Positions 35,346-44,748 are shown, counted from the first letter of the stretch. The stretch is 64,000 nucleotides of DNA from Eggerthella timonensis (GCF_900184265.1 NZ_FXXA01000002.1:1010734-1074733), one strand, 5' to 3'. Made by a program: numbers and translations. Notes: generated by a model from the letters alone, not told the origin.

Positions 35346-36770
35346 CTAGCTGATTCGGCTTTCGACCAGGCTGAGAAGCGTCTGACGGGTATGTACGTTG
35401 AGTTTGCGATAGATGTTGCGCGTATGAGTACGCACGGTGGAATTCGAGATGAAGAGCTGCTCTTCGATGTATGGAAGGCTCCTGCCCCGTGCAAGCAGCA
35501 TCAGCACGTCGAGCTCTCGTTTCGACAGTCCGTATTCTGCTGCCAACCGCTCGCAATTTGTCGTCAGGTCGGTTTCCGATGCGATGGGCCTCGTGTCGGT
35601 CTGTTCCACCTTGATGGGATCGACGAACGACATGAAGTCCTGTTCCGAAAGGGCGTTTACGGCCACGGTGACGACCAGCAGCGTCATGAGCATGCAGCCT
35701 GCAGTGGCGGCCGAATCGGTGAGCCAAGATTGACCGAGCAGCCAGTTGCCCACCACGATGCCGGCAAAGGCGCTGGCGTGAACGACGATGCGATTCCATC
35801 CGAACAGCTTGAGGTCGCGTTTTCCGAGTTTAATCTCAATTTCCGGCTGCATTAGCCAGACGAGCTCGCAGAATATGGAATACCCAAGCATCATCGCCGC
35901 TGAGACAAGCCATTTGAAACTATCGGGCAGAGCGAAGAGCGATACCAGGCTGAAAAGCACCAAGGTGAGCGTGAACCGATACATCCTCCCTATGAACGGC
36001 TTTCCTCTGCCCAGTACGATGAAGGCCATGATGATGGCGAAACCGGCAAATGCCGCCATGACGTTGCGATACGATTCGCCGAACAGGGCCAGGCTGTCCT
36101 GGAGAAAGAGCGCGCGCATCAAGCTATAGGCTATGGGGATGGTTACGATTCCCGAGAGCAGCTTCCAGATCGAAGGCGCCACGGTCGCATGTTCGTCAGG
36201 GCGCCTTCGAGGTTCGTTGGAGCATCGCATGAGGGTGAGAGCCGACGCGAGCGGCAAGACCGCGATGGCGGCAACCAGCGTCTCTGCCGGCAATGCGGCG
36301 AAAACAACGTACAGCACTACGGCGAACAGGCTTGATGCTATCAAGTGAAGGCTCATCCTGTCGGTGTTGATGATGGACCAGAACTTTCCCCAATACATCA
36401 TCAAAGCCGCCGTACCCACGTCGACCAGCATGATGCCCGCTATGGTTAGATGGAGGTCGCTGCTGGAAGCGAATCCCATGAGCAGCGTTCCCAAGCCCGC
36501 AACCAGGCTTGAGGCAAAAAGGAATGACGGGTTTTCGAAGATAGGTTTCGCGGCATTGATTAAAACGAGCATCAGGATGCTCGCGCAAAGGAAGCCTGAG
36601 AGCATCAGCATAATGTAAGGCGATTCGGTCTCGTAAAAGGAGCTTCGCGAGAACATCACCGGATTAAGAGCGGCGAAGTACACCCAAGCTTGGAAGTATC
36701 CAAAACCGAGCAATCTGAAAAACCCGAGTGCGCTGTTGCGTTTAGAGGCGCCGGTTTCCGTATTTCCCAT
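35346..36770 (-). CDS. LuxR-family membrane regulator
   Basis: 474 residues from ATG 36770, behind AAGGGGGAC. About 10-12 membrane segments fill residues 15-380; the LuxR helix-turn-helix follows (LSKRELDVLMLLARGRSLP, NSTVRTHTRNIYRKLNVHTR). Base composition looks less GC-rich than in most neighbours, as does the reductase gene at 37006, which may indicate later acquisition of this module. It is divergent from that reductase and lies beside the collapsed module at 34992-35259, in the same orientation. Confidence 0.88.
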   Translation of the reverse strand: MGNTETGASKRNSALGFFRLLGFGYFQAWVYFAALNPVMFSRSSFYETESPYIMLMLSGFLCASILMLVLINAAKPIFENPSFLFASSLVAGLGTLLMGFASSSDLHLTIAGIMLVDVGTAALMMYWGKFWSIINTDRMSLHLIASSLFAVVLYVVFAALPAETLVAAIAVLPLASALTLMRCSNEPRRRPDEHATVAPSIWKLLSGIVTIPIAYSLMRALFLQDSLALFGESYRNVMAAFAGFAIIMAFIVLGRGKPFIGRMYRFTLTLVLFSLVSLFALPDSFKWLVSAAMMLGYSIFCELVWLMQPEIEIKLGKRDLKLFGWNRIVVHASAFAGIVVGNWLLGQSWLTDSAATAGCMLMTLLVVTVAVNALSEQDFMSFVDPIKVEQTDTRPIASETDLTTNCERLAAEYGLSKRELDVLMLLARGRSLPYIEEQLFISNSTVRTHTRNIYRKLNVHTRQTLLSLVESRIS

Positions 36771-36887
36771 ATAGTCCCCCTTGCGTGCTCTCCCCTGCGC
36801 AAGCCTTCGATTTTGCGGCAAGTATACCCCGTTTTCTTTGCGACGAGCTGTCGCAGAACGTGCTGCTTTGCTCACGTTTTGAGAAAT

Positions 36888-36899
36888 CACACCTTTCGG
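36888..36899. promoter_or_regulatory. 12-base motif CACACCTTTCGG, possible operator
   Basis: Identical to 1228-1239 and equally placed within a divergent LuxR/reductase gap, 118 bp from the LuxR start and 107 bp from the reductase start. It may be a shared operator for two related regulators. The match could be chance. Confidence 0.25.
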
Positions 36900-37005
36900 A
36901 CGAGCCTGCAACGGCGTTTTCGGCTGTTTCCGACGAAGTCGCTCTGCGATGCGAACGCCATAGTGCTCGTCAAGCGCAAAAGCGTGATCACGACAGGAGG
37001 GAACC

Positions 37006-39234
37006 ATGGGAAACATCGATAAGAGCGCGGTAAGCCGAAGGGACGTTCTGAAATTCGGAGCTTTGGCTGCTTTGGGCACGTCGAGCATTGCGGCTTTGGG
37101 AGGATGCGCTCCGCAGGCGGCGTCGGATCGTGCGGCTGTCACCGACGGGGCGCATATGGAGCCGGGGACGTACGTGGGCAAGGCTCTTGGCCATAAAGGC
37201 CTGTTCGAGCTGCCCGTTACCGTTACGGTTAACGAGACTTCTATCTTGGAAATCAACGTGCCCGAGGATAGATTCGAGCATGGGGAGACGACGCCCATTC
37301 TTATGAGCGTTCGCGATCGGCTATTTCCCCGGATCATCGCAGCGCAATCGCTTGATGTGGATGCGATCACGGGTGCTACGAGCTCCTCGATGACCTCCAA
37401 AAACGCCATTGAAGACGCCCTTAAGCAGGCATATGCGGCGGCGGGGTACGACGAGAGCGCGGTTGAGGCGTTCCACAATCCGGTTGAGCGAGCGGAGGAA
37501 GGGGTCGTGGAGGAAATCGATGTCGATCTCCTGATCGTCGGGCTGAGCGTGGGAGGATGCTTCGCGCTCAAGGCGGCAACCGAGCGCATGCAGGCTCTGA
37601 ACGGAGGAGGCCGCGTGAGCATCATGGCCATCGATCGCGCCGGAAAGGTGGGCGGGCGGTCGTGCCTCACGCACATGATCCAATCGGTCAATCCGAAAGA
37701 GCCCATGAAGATGTTCAACGATGGGCAGCCCTTTCTTGATCCCGACGAGTATTTCAGCTTGTGGACCGATTGGGTGAGCGACGATGAAGGCTCTCCGCTG
37801 GCCGACCTCGACGTCGTTCGAATGTTCATCGATAATTCGGGAGACACGTTGGATTGGCAGCTGGCAAACGGGTGGCGAATCGGCGGTGCCGATCCCGAAG
37901 GCTGCCAGAACGGAACCGTTTCGTTCCATACGATGCCCGCCCCCATGCACCAACCCGGAACGTTCGAAGATCGCCGTATCATCGTCGATGGTTTTCTGCG
38001 GCAGTTCGTGGCCGGCGCGCAAGCGCAAGGAGCTCGTATAGAGCTTGAGGCCGAAGGCTATGAAATTGTGTATGACGATGAGGTGGATGCGGTTTCGGGC
38101 GTCAAGGCGCGCAACGTCGCTACCGGCAAAGAGTACGTGATCAACGCAAAAGCGGTCGTCATGGGCACGGGCGGATTCGGCGCTAACGGGGATATGCTCT
38201 CCAAGCTGCTTCCCGAGCCGTACAACGGACCGTATCCGTTTTTGGGAACGGGCACCGACACGGGGCTCATGGTGCAGTCTGCCATCGACCTCGGAGCCGG
38301 CACGCGCAATATCGGCATGTCTCCTATCATCATGCATATAGGTTTGCCTCATTTCCTCAAGAAGTATCCGATCAACGTGGATGAGGGCTCCCTGAACAAC
38401 TTCACCGGCCGATACAGCACGTGGACGATCAACGACGCGCCGCTTGGTTTGGGTTTGAGCGGCAATCAACTAGCCGTTGGACCCGATGGCAAACGTTTCG
38501 CTGACGAGAACCAGATCATGCAGCTCTTCTCGGCGGGAATTCACGTCTCGTCGTGGCCATCGTACAAATGCGGGCATTTCTTTTACTCCCTTTGGTCGAA
38601 AAAGGCTTTGGACGAGGTGGCTCGCGAAGGTCTCAACAAGGTGGGTCGCTGGGAAGTCTATCAGTGCCAAGGCGGCGTTCCTCGCGAAATGCCCGTGCCG
38701 GAAATATACGATGCCCTTGACGCGTGCGTGGAGGAGGGCATGGCGTGGAAGGCCGACACGATCGGAGACCTTGCCGGCCAGATGGGGGTCGATCCCGACA
38801 CGTTGAAAGCGACGGTCGGCGAATACAACGAGCTGTGCAAGAAGGGGAGCGACGATGCTTTCGGGAAAGACCCCTCGCTTCTCGATGCCCTCGAAGAGGG
38901 CCCGTTTTACGCGATCAAGCTCATGAACGTCATGTTCGCGACCTGCGGAGGGCTTTCCGTGGACGCTCAAGTGCGTGTATGCCGCGAGGACGGATCGACT
39001 CCGATCGGAGGGCTGTATGCGTTCGGCTGCGATTCGCTCGGCAATTTGTTGAACCCTCGGCAGAATTACACGGTGTTCCCCGCCATCGCGGCTGGCTGGA
39101 ATCAAACGGGGGGTCGCATGGCGGCATTGAACGCCGTCGATTATATTGCCGGGACTTACGGGCTGACCGCGGTGAGCACGCAAACGCTTCCCGAAGGCAT
39201 GGAGCCCCCGAACGCAGACAAGCCGATATGGTAG
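37006..39234 (+). CDS. Tat-exported FMN-binding/FAD reductase
   Basis: 742 residues, the largest flavoprotein here and the only intact one with an FMN_bind domain. RR at 11-12 (SRRDVLKFG) and LGGC at Cys34 give a Tat lipoprotein signal. Residues ~50-150 form the FMN_bind domain with DAITGATSSSMTSK, where an ApbE-type flavinyltransferase would attach FMN to a Thr or Ser. The FAD domain begins at ~170 with LLIVGLSVGGCFALKAA, in which the usual second Gly of GxGxxG is Ser. It ends in VRVCREDGSTPIGGLYAFG. Urocanate, fumarate and related extracellular reductases share this layout. Covalent FMN probably receives electrons from the membrane. Substrate unknown. Confidence 0.87.
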   Translation: MGNIDKSAVSRRDVLKFGALAALGTSSIAALGGCAPQAASDRAAVTDGAHMEPGTYVGKALGHKGLFELPVTVTVNETSILEINVPEDRFEHGETTPILMSVRDRLFPRIIAAQSLDVDAITGATSSSMTSKNAIEDALKQAYAAAGYDESAVEAFHNPVERAEEGVVEEIDVDLLIVGLSVGGCFALKAATERMQALNGGGRVSIMAIDRAGKVGGRSCLTHMIQSVNPKEPMKMFNDGQPFLDPDEYFSLWTDWVSDDEGSPLADLDVVRMFIDNSGDTLDWQLANGWRIGGADPEGCQNGTVSFHTMPAPMHQPGTFEDRRIIVDGFLRQFVAGAQAQGARIELEAEGYEIVYDDEVDAVSGVKARNVATGKEYVINAKAVVMGTGGFGANGDMLSKLLPEPYNGPYPFLGTGTDTGLMVQSAIDLGAGTRNIGMSPIIMHIGLPHFLKKYPINVDEGSLNNFTGRYSTWTINDAPLGLGLSGNQLAVGPDGKRFADENQIMQLFSAGIHVSSWPSYKCGHFFYSLWSKKALDEVAREGLNKVGRWEVYQCQGGVPREMPVPEIYDALDACVEEGMAWKADTIGDLAGQMGVDPDTLKATVGEYNELCKKGSDDAFGKDPSLLDALEEGPFYAIKLMNVMFATCGGLSVDAQVRVCREDGSTPIGGLYAFGCDSLGNLLNPRQNYTVFPAIAAGWNQTGGRMAALNAVDYIAGTYGLTAVSTQTLPEGMEPPNADKPIW

Positions 39235-39299
39235 GGCCCTCGACCGATCGGAGCACGTAGGCGCTTCCGCGGGGCAACCTGTCCATTCAAGAGGGAACT

Positions 39300-39599
39300 T
39301 TGCGAGACTGCGGAGGCGGTCATGCAAGGTTCCCTCCCTGTCTGCTGAAAGAACCTGGAAATACCTATCGCGAGCTTTCCGGTGGCGACTCGTGCTTTCT
39401 CGGTGCTATGCTCGTGGACGATCGGGACAGCAAGCTTTCTGACGTGGCGGAGCGCATGGGCGTGAAAAGCAACTACGCCTCGCAGTACAAGCGGCGTTTG
39501 CTTGCTCAGGGGATTATCGGCGAATCGGGGCGCGACTCTGTGCGCTTCGATATGCCGGTGTTTCGCGACTTCTTGCAGGAACACCTCGAAGAGCTGTAG
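39300..39599 (+). pseudogene. C-terminal winged-helix remnant of an AAA ATPase
   Basis: The frame ending at 39599 contains LSDVAERMGVKSNYASQYKR, RLLAQGIIGE and VRFDMPVFRDFLQEHLEEL, which resembles the C-terminal winged helix of DNA-binding AAA ATPases found widely in these bacteria. No ATPase domain precedes it. A TTG at 39300 behind GAGGGA, or ATG 39408, could start a small protein of up to 99 residues. A decayed gene end seems more likely. The gap 39235-39299 holds nothing recognisable. Confidence 0.5.
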
Positions 39600-39702
39600 A
39601 GCGCTTCCGGCCAATCGAACGCATTCGTCCAACGTTTTTTGTCCCTTTCGTCGAATCGGTGACCCTTTGCCGGAATCCTTCGCGCACTTTAGCCGATTGG
39701 AG

Positions 39703-39708
39703 TACAAT
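39703..39708 (+). promoter_or_regulatory. -10 element TACAAT upstream of ilvE
   Basis: TACAAT at 39703-39708 matches a -10 hexamer. The best -35 18 bp upstream (TTCGCG) is poor. A 71-base leader would follow, containing a possible GGCT/AGCC stem before the AGAAGGGA region. Confidence 0.4.
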
Positions 39709-39779
39709 GATCGGACGAATCAGGAACGAACCCGCACGTCAGGCTGGGGACCGAAGCCCATGCGAGAAGGGATGCGAAC

Positions 39780-40712
39780 ATGGCAGACATCACCGAAGTG
39801 GATTACATCTGGAAGAACGGGGAAATGCTCCCCTGGGCCGAGGCTACCACGCATGTCTTGTCCCACTCGCTGCATTACGGCTCCGGCGTGTTCGAGGGCA
39901 TCCGCTGCTATCAGAACCCCGAGACGAAGAAGAGCTACGTCTTCCGCCTGCGCGACCACATGGAGCGCCTGCACCGCAGCTGCAAGATCGCGCTGATCGA
40001 CCTGCCCTACACGGTGGACGAGCTGTGCGAGGCGACGCTCGAGGTCATCCGCAAGAACAACCTGCCGTCGTGCTACATCCGCCCCATCGTGTACCGCGGG
40101 TACGGCGTGATGGGCGTGGACCCCACCGGCGCATCCACCGACGTGGCCATCGCCGCGTGGCCGTGGGATACCTACCTGGGTGCCGACGCGCTCGAAAGCG
40201 GCGTGGCCGTGGGCGTGTCGTCGTGGCGTCAGCGCTCGAACAACGCCATCCCGCCGTCGATGAAGTCCACGGCTTCCTACATGAACTCCATCCTGGCGAA
40301 GCTCGAAGCCAAGCAGCACGGCTATGTCGAGGCCATCATGCTGAACGAAGCGGGCCTCGTGTGCGAGGGCACGGGCGAGAACCTGTTCATCGTGCGCGAC
40401 GGCATCCTGTCGACGCCGCCGCTGTCCGACGGCCTGCTCGAAGGCATCACGCGCGACACCATTCTGTGCCTGGCCGACGACCTGGAGATTCCCGCCATCG
40501 AGGAAAGCCTCACGCGCAGCGATCTCTACGTGGCCGACGAGGTGTTCATGACCGGCTCGGCCGCCGAGCTCACGCCCATCGGCAGCGTCGACGGTCGCGA
40601 GGTGGGCAAGCCGGGCGAGATCACCCGCCTGCTGCAAGACCGCTTCTTCGCCGTGGTGTACGGCAACATCGAAGAGTACGGCGAGTGGTTGGACGAGGTT
40701 ACGCCGGCTTAA
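39780..40712 (+). CDS. ilvE: Branched-chain amino acid aminotransferase
   Basis: 310 residues, the normal length for class IV transaminases. It interconverts valine, leucine and isoleucine with their 2-keto acids using PLP and 2-oxoglutarate/glutamate. Family signatures are HYGSGVFEGIRCY, SSWRQRSNNAIPPSMKSTASYMNS-type substrate-loop residues with the PLP-binding Lys in the MKST segment, and EAIMLNEAGLVCEGTGENLF. It precedes cimA by 171 bp in the same direction, linking it to isoleucine synthesis. Confidence 0.93.
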   Translation: MADITEVDYIWKNGEMLPWAEATTHVLSHSLHYGSGVFEGIRCYQNPETKKSYVFRLRDHMERLHRSCKIALIDLPYTVDELCEATLEVIRKNNLPSCYIRPIVYRGYGVMGVDPTGASTDVAIAAWPWDTYLGADALESGVAVGVSSWRQRSNNAIPPSMKSTASYMNSILAKLEAKQHGYVEAIMLNEAGLVCEGTGENLFIVRDGILSTPPLSDGLLEGITRDTILCLADDLEIPAIEESLTRSDLYVADEVFMTGSAAELTPIGSVDGREVGKPGEITRLLQDRFFAVVYGNIEEYGEWLDEVTPA

Positions 40713-40738
40713 CAGCCGTCGTCACTGGTCGACGCTAC

Positions 40739-40839
40739 GGGGCGCTGAGGCACCCAATCTTGCCACTTTTTCGCTTGCCCTCACGTGCGAAAGCACGCTC
40801 GGTCGCGAAACGGGGCAATCTCGGGCACCTCAGCGCCCC
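40739..40839. repeat. 101-bp nested hairpin between ilvE and cimA
   Basis: GGGGCGCTGAGG (40739-40750) and CCTCAGCGCCCC (40828-40839) are perfect 12-bp arms. Inside, TTTCGC and GCGAAA, then CGTGC-GAAA-GCACG, form further stems. It could act as an attenuator-like structure ahead of cimA, or be another palindromic repeat of the type seen elsewhere here. Confidence 0.65.
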
Positions 40840-40883
40840 TCGCTGACTTTATTGGACCTGTAGATTCTAAAGGAGCGCCTCAG

Positions 40884-42467
40884 GTGAATCGAATCCTCAC
40901 GTATGACAGCACGCTGCGGGACGGAGAGCAGTGCGAAGGCATCACGTTGTCGCTTGAGGACAAGCTGCGCATCGTCGAGCGGCTGGATGCGTTCGGCGTC
41001 GACTTCATCGAAGGCGGGTTCCCGGCGTCGAACCCGAAGGACATCGCGTTCTTCCAGCGCGTGCAGGACATGCCGCTCAAGCACGCGCGCATCGCGGCGT
41101 TCGGCTCCACCTGCAAGAAGGACGTGGCGGCCGAGGACGACCGCGGTTTGGCCGACCTCGTTGCCAGCGGCGCCCCCGTGGTCACCATCGTGGGCAAGAC
41201 GTGGGACGAGCAGGTCACGCGCGCGCTCTTGACCACGCTCGACGAGAACCTCCGCATGATCCGCGACTCCGTGGCGCACCTTAAAGCGCAGGGGCTTACG
41301 GTGGTGTTCGACGCCGAGCACTTCTTCGACGGCTACAAGGCGAACGCCGACTACGCGATGGCCTGCGTGCGCGCGGCGAGCGTTGCGGGCGCCGACTCCA
41401 TCGACCTGTGCGAGACGAACGGCGGCGCGCTGCCGCACGAGGTGGAAGCCATCGTCGCCGCGGTCGCGCGCGAGCTTCCCGAGCAGCAGCTGGGCATCCA
41501 CTGTCACAACGACTCGGGCTGCGCCGTGGCCAATACGCTCGCCGCCGTGCGCGCGGGCGCCGTGCAGGTGCAGGGCACGGTCAACGGTTTCGGCGAGCGC
41601 GTGGGCAACACCGACCTGCTCACCGTCATCGCCGACCTCGAGCTCAAAATGGGCTGCACCTGCGTGGGCGAGGAGCGGCTGCGCGACCTGACCGGCGTCG
41701 CGCAGTTCGTGGCCGAGACGTGCAACCTCTCGGTGCCGAACCATCATCCTTACACGGGCGCCTCGGCGTTCGCGCACAAGGGCGGCCTGCACGCCAGCGC
41801 CATTGCGCGCTTCCCCGAGGCCTACGAGCACACGCGCCCCGAAGCGGTTGGCAACACGCAGCGCATGCTGGTCAGCGAGTTGGCTGGAAAGGCGTCGCTC
41901 ATCGCGAAGGCGAAGAACCTGCGTATCGACCTGACGCAGCACGCCGACAAGACGCAGGAGATCCTCGACGACATCAAGCGCCGCGAGGCGGTGGGCTATT
42001 CCTACGAAGTGGCCGATGGCTCGCTCGCACTGCTGCTGCAGTGGCACCTCGGCGCGTACCGCCCGCACTTCACGCTGGAGAGCTTCCGCGTCATCGTGGA
42101 CGACCACGAGGACACCGGCGCGCTGGCGAAGGACGCCATGTCCGAAGCCACGATCAAGATCCACGTGGGCGACCAGCGCTTCGTTGCCACGGGCGAGGGA
42201 GCGGGCCCCGTCGGCGCTCTCGACAACGCGCTGCGCATGGCCATCACGGCCTTCTACCCGGAAGTCGCCGACATCGAGCTCGTCGACTACAAGGTGCGCA
42301 TCCTCGACGAGAACGTGGGCACCGACGCCATCACGCGCGTCGTCATCACCACGCGCGACAAGCACGGCAGCTGGGGCACGGTGGGCGTATCGGAGAACAT
42401 CATCGAGGCGTCGTGGAACGCGCTGGTCGATTCCATCGAATACGGCCTGATGAGGATTGGGGAGTAG
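40884..42467 (+). CDS. cimA: (R)-citramalate synthase
   Basis: 527 residues from a GTG start behind AAAGGAG. It condenses acetyl-CoA and pyruvate to citramalate, the threonine-independent entry to isoleucine. The N-terminal barrel has YDSTLRDGEQCEGITLSLED and DFIEGGFPASNPKD, followed by the HxH metal site in LGIHCHNDSGCAVANTLAAV and the KGGLHASAI signature. The C-terminal LeuA-type allosteric domain (from about 395) should bind isoleucine. The GFPASNPKD form and the ~530 length favour CimA over 2-isopropylmalate synthase. A trpR-like gene follows one base downstream. Confidence 0.88.
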   Translation: MNRILTYDSTLRDGEQCEGITLSLEDKLRIVERLDAFGVDFIEGGFPASNPKDIAFFQRVQDMPLKHARIAAFGSTCKKDVAAEDDRGLADLVASGAPVVTIVGKTWDEQVTRALLTTLDENLRMIRDSVAHLKAQGLTVVFDAEHFFDGYKANADYAMACVRAASVAGADSIDLCETNGGALPHEVEAIVAAVARELPEQQLGIHCHNDSGCAVANTLAAVRAGAVQVQGTVNGFGERVGNTDLLTVIADLELKMGCTCVGEERLRDLTGVAQFVAETCNLSVPNHHPYTGASAFAHKGGLHASAIARFPEAYEHTRPEAVGNTQRMLVSELAGKASLIAKAKNLRIDLTQHADKTQEILDDIKRREAVGYSYEVADGSLALLLQWHLGAYRPHFTLESFRVIVDDHEDTGALAKDAMSEATIKIHVGDQRFVATGEGAGPVGALDNALRMAITAFYPEVADIELVDYKVRILDENVGTDAITRVVITTRDKHGSWGTVGVSENIIEASWNALVDSIEYGLMRIGE

Positions 42468-42468
42468 C

Positions 42469-42771
42469 ATGAGCGATCTCAGAACGCCCGAAGTCGAAGA
42501 CCTCCTGCGCGTGTTCGCGGCGCTCGACGACGAAGACGTGATCTTCTCCCTGCTCGAAGACTTGTTCACCATCCGCGAGATCAAAGAGACGTCCCAGCGT
42601 TTGGCCGTGGCGCGCCAGCTGGACGCCGGCAAGTCCTACGCTGCCATCGAGGAGGCCACTGGCGCGTCGGCCACCACCATCGCGCGCGTGTCGAAGTGCC
42701 TCTCTTACGGAGCCGGCGGCTACAACGCCGCCCTCAACGCCCTCGACGACGCCGAGAAGAAGCGCCGGTAG
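42469..42771 (+). CDS. TrpR-like YerC/YecD protein
   Basis: 100 residues, all alpha. It starts LRTPEVEDLLRVFAALDDED and carries the TrpR-type helix-turn-helix FTIREIKETSQRLAVARQLD and SYAAIEEATGASATTIARVS. YerC/YecD proteins are close in fold to the tryptophan repressor, but their effector is not settled. ATG 42469 follows GGGGAG inside the cimA stop region, so the two are translationally coupled. It may tune amino-acid biosynthesis; this is inference from context. Confidence 0.85.
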   Translation: MSDLRTPEVEDLLRVFAALDDEDVIFSLLEDLFTIREIKETSQRLAVARQLDAGKSYAAIEEATGASATTIARVSKCLSYGAGGYNAALNALDDAEKKRR

Positions 42772-42790
42772 AACGCGGGCGCCCCGCTTT

Positions 42791-42942
42791 TGGGCGCAAA
42801 ACGGCACCCATGACAATTTTCGGGGCAGCAGTGAACCCTAGGAGCGGAAAGGGTTTTCCGTCACCTGGGGTTTCTCTTGCAGTCGAAGCAGCGAAATCCG
42901 AATCGCACGTCCAAAATTGTCATGGGTGCCGTTTTACGCCCA
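42791..42942 (+). repeat. Palindromic 152-bp element, copy A
   Basis: Terminal inverted repeats of 30 bp (42791-42820, 42913-42942; one mismatch) begin TGGGCGCAAAACGGCACC and contain CATGACAATTTT. The core holds CGGAAA-GGGT-TTTCCG and CACCTGGGGTTTCTCTTG. The right flank CGGCG is shared by all copies. It lies 3' of yerC and 3' of the convergent LuxR gene. No transposase is present, so it is MITE-like or REP-like. Confidence 0.85.
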
Positions 42943-42972
42943 CGGCGAGGTACGGCGGGGCGCACCCCCCCC

Positions 42973-44481
42973 CTACGCGAACGGCGTTTCCTGCTCGGCT
43001 TCGCGCAGCAGGGCGGCGCGGGCTTCCACCAGGTCGAGCAGCTCTTGCTGGGTATGCACGCCCAGCTTGTGGTAGATGCTCGACGCATGGCTCTTCACCG
43101 TCTCCTCCGACACCACCAGCTCCTCGCTGATGTGCTTGCGGTTGCGGCCGCGCGCCAGCAGCGCGAGCGTGTCTGCCTCGCGCGGCGTGATGCCGTTCTC
43201 CACGACGATCACCTGCACGGCCGCGTCGAGGCTGCCGTCCGAGCGCGCCGTGCCGCCCGGTTGCGCGATGCCCCATCCGGTGGTCAGATTGCGGTTGCTC
43301 ATCATCAAAAGCGCCGCCATCAGCAGGACAAACGACACCACCGTGGCCATGACCTGCATCCAATAGCCCGCGTCTTCCTGCTGGATGAGCATGCTCGCCG
43401 ACGATCCGCCGATCAGCTGCCCCAGCATGAGACAGCATGTCGGCAACGCCACCACCCAGGTCGCGGGCAGGTCGAACGTTTTGGTCAGGTAGGCGCACAG
43501 GCCCCACATGATGAGGTGCACATAGCAGAATCCCACGAACTGCACCGACTGGCCGAGCGCCGGGATCGTCCCGAACAGCGCGATGAGCAGCGCGCCGGTT
43601 GCCATGATGCCGAATCCTACCTGGTAGATCAGATGGTTGAAGTCCATCTTCACGAACACTGCGGTCAGCAACAACAGCAGCGCCGCCACCACGAAGCTCA
43701 AGGCGTTCAGCAGGATGGTGTTCGACTCGTCGGCCTGCACCACGGTGCTGCCCAGCAGCACGCCCAGCGCGAGGCCGTGCAGCAGTGCGGTGATCAGGAA
43801 CTTGTACGGCGTGCGCAAGGTGGCGTCCATGCCGTGGTCGAACAGCGTCTTGCGCGGGAAGCTGCGCATGGCCCGATACCAGCACGCGGCAAGCGGAACG
43901 GGGATCATCACGAACAGCATCTGCCCGAACATGAGGGGCAGAAACGACAGCAAGCAGATGAGCAGCGCCGAGAGCAGCATGGCCACGATGCCGTGGAACA
44001 GCACCTCGCGCGGGCCCAGATAGCCGAACACGCGCCCCCATTCGATGAGCAGGCATGCCGTGCCCAAACCGATCCCCGAGGATCCCAGCGCGTACAGGGC
44101 GATGCCCGGAACCTGTCCGAGCGAGGCGTCGCACAGCTCGATCCAGAGATACGAGAGCAACGCGCCGCACGCCATGACCGCAGCGATGGCGCCGATGTAC
44201 CATCGCTGGCGAAACACGACGTTCGTGCGCTTGAACCATGCGCCCAGCACGAAGTAGGCAAGCGCGCTCACGCCCACCGGCCCGATCCATGAAGGGAACA
44301 GCAGCCCGGATGCCAGCGTGACGGACGGGAAGAACAGCGGCCCCTGGAAGGCCATGTTCACCCATGTCCAATACAGCGTGAGGGCTGCGAGCAAAAACGG
44401 GCGCGCGGCGATGCTTTCCGCAAGCCGATGGAGCACGAGCGAGCGCTCTCGCTGCTCGTTGATGAGCGCATGGTGATTCAC
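42973..44481 (-). CDS. LuxR-family membrane regulator
   Basis: 502 residues. A polytopic domain of 10-12 segments is followed by the LuxR helix-turn-helix (ITPREADTLALLARGRNRK, EETVKSHASSIYHKLGVHTQ). KMDFNHLIYQVGF matches RMDFNQLIYQVGF in the regulator at 21452, indicating close paralogy. The start at 44481 is the first Met of the hydrophilic tail MNHHALINEQRERS, behind GGGGAGGGG. It is divergent from the flavoprotein at 44749. Confidence 0.88.
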   Translation of the reverse strand: MNHHALINEQRERSLVLHRLAESIAARPFLLAALTLYWTWVNMAFQGPLFFPSVTLASGLLFPSWIGPVGVSALAYFVLGAWFKRTNVVFRQRWYIGAIAAVMACGALLSYLWIELCDASLGQVPGIALYALGSSGIGLGTACLLIEWGRVFGYLGPREVLFHGIVAMLLSALLICLLSFLPLMFGQMLFVMIPVPLAACWYRAMRSFPRKTLFDHGMDATLRTPYKFLITALLHGLALGVLLGSTVVQADESNTILLNALSFVVAALLLLLTAVFVKMDFNHLIYQVGFGIMATGALLIALFGTIPALGQSVQFVGFCYVHLIMWGLCAYLTKTFDLPATWVVALPTCCLMLGQLIGGSSASMLIQQEDAGYWMQVMATVVSFVLLMAALLMMSNRNLTTGWGIAQPGGTARSDGSLDAAVQVIVVENGITPREADTLALLARGRNRKHISEELVVSEETVKSHASSIYHKLGVHTQQELLDLVEARAALLREAEQETPFA

Positions 44482-44551
44482 GATCGAGACCCCTCCCCTT
44501 GATCAAGCGTTTCCCACGGTACCCCTCAGCAGAACATCCGTCCTCCCCCGA

Positions 44552-44589
44552 GCCGGGGGAAACCGCCGTTTTCGGCTGCTTCCCCCGGC
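44552..44589. other. Two-tier hairpin in the divergent promoter region
   Basis: GCCGGGGGAA (44552-44561) pairs with TTCCCCCGGC (44580-44589), and inside it GCCG-TTTT-CGGC pairs again. It lies between the LuxR start (44481) and flavoprotein start (44749). It could be an operator dyad or a 5' leader structure of the reductase messenger. Confidence 0.5.
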
Positions 44590-44748
44590 GGCGGGGTGGC
44601 GCTCGCGACGCTTCGCTCGCACACTGGCCTTCGACGGATCGCTGGCGGGCGCTGGCATCACAGCATAGCGCAAGCGAGCCGATCCGCGCCGCTCGATGCG
44701 AGGGAGCCGGGCGGCAACGGAATGAATCATCAAGGAAGGGAGTTCGAT

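Noticed and set aside
42457-42771. Earlier start for the yerC-like gene
   Set aside because: ATG 42469 directly follows GGGGAG and gives the normal family length; the upstream codons overlap the cimA end without their own ribosome site.
42861-43088. Short open frames inside the palindromic elements (similar translations near 42880 and 58060)
   Set aside because: Similarity between these translations reflects the repeated DNA element, not coding; frames are interrupted and the arms are palindromic.
44722-44748. ATG at 44722 as start of the flavoprotein
   Set aside because: The strong GGAAGGGAG site lies downstream of it and fits ATG 44749; the extra nine residues add nothing to the Tat signal.
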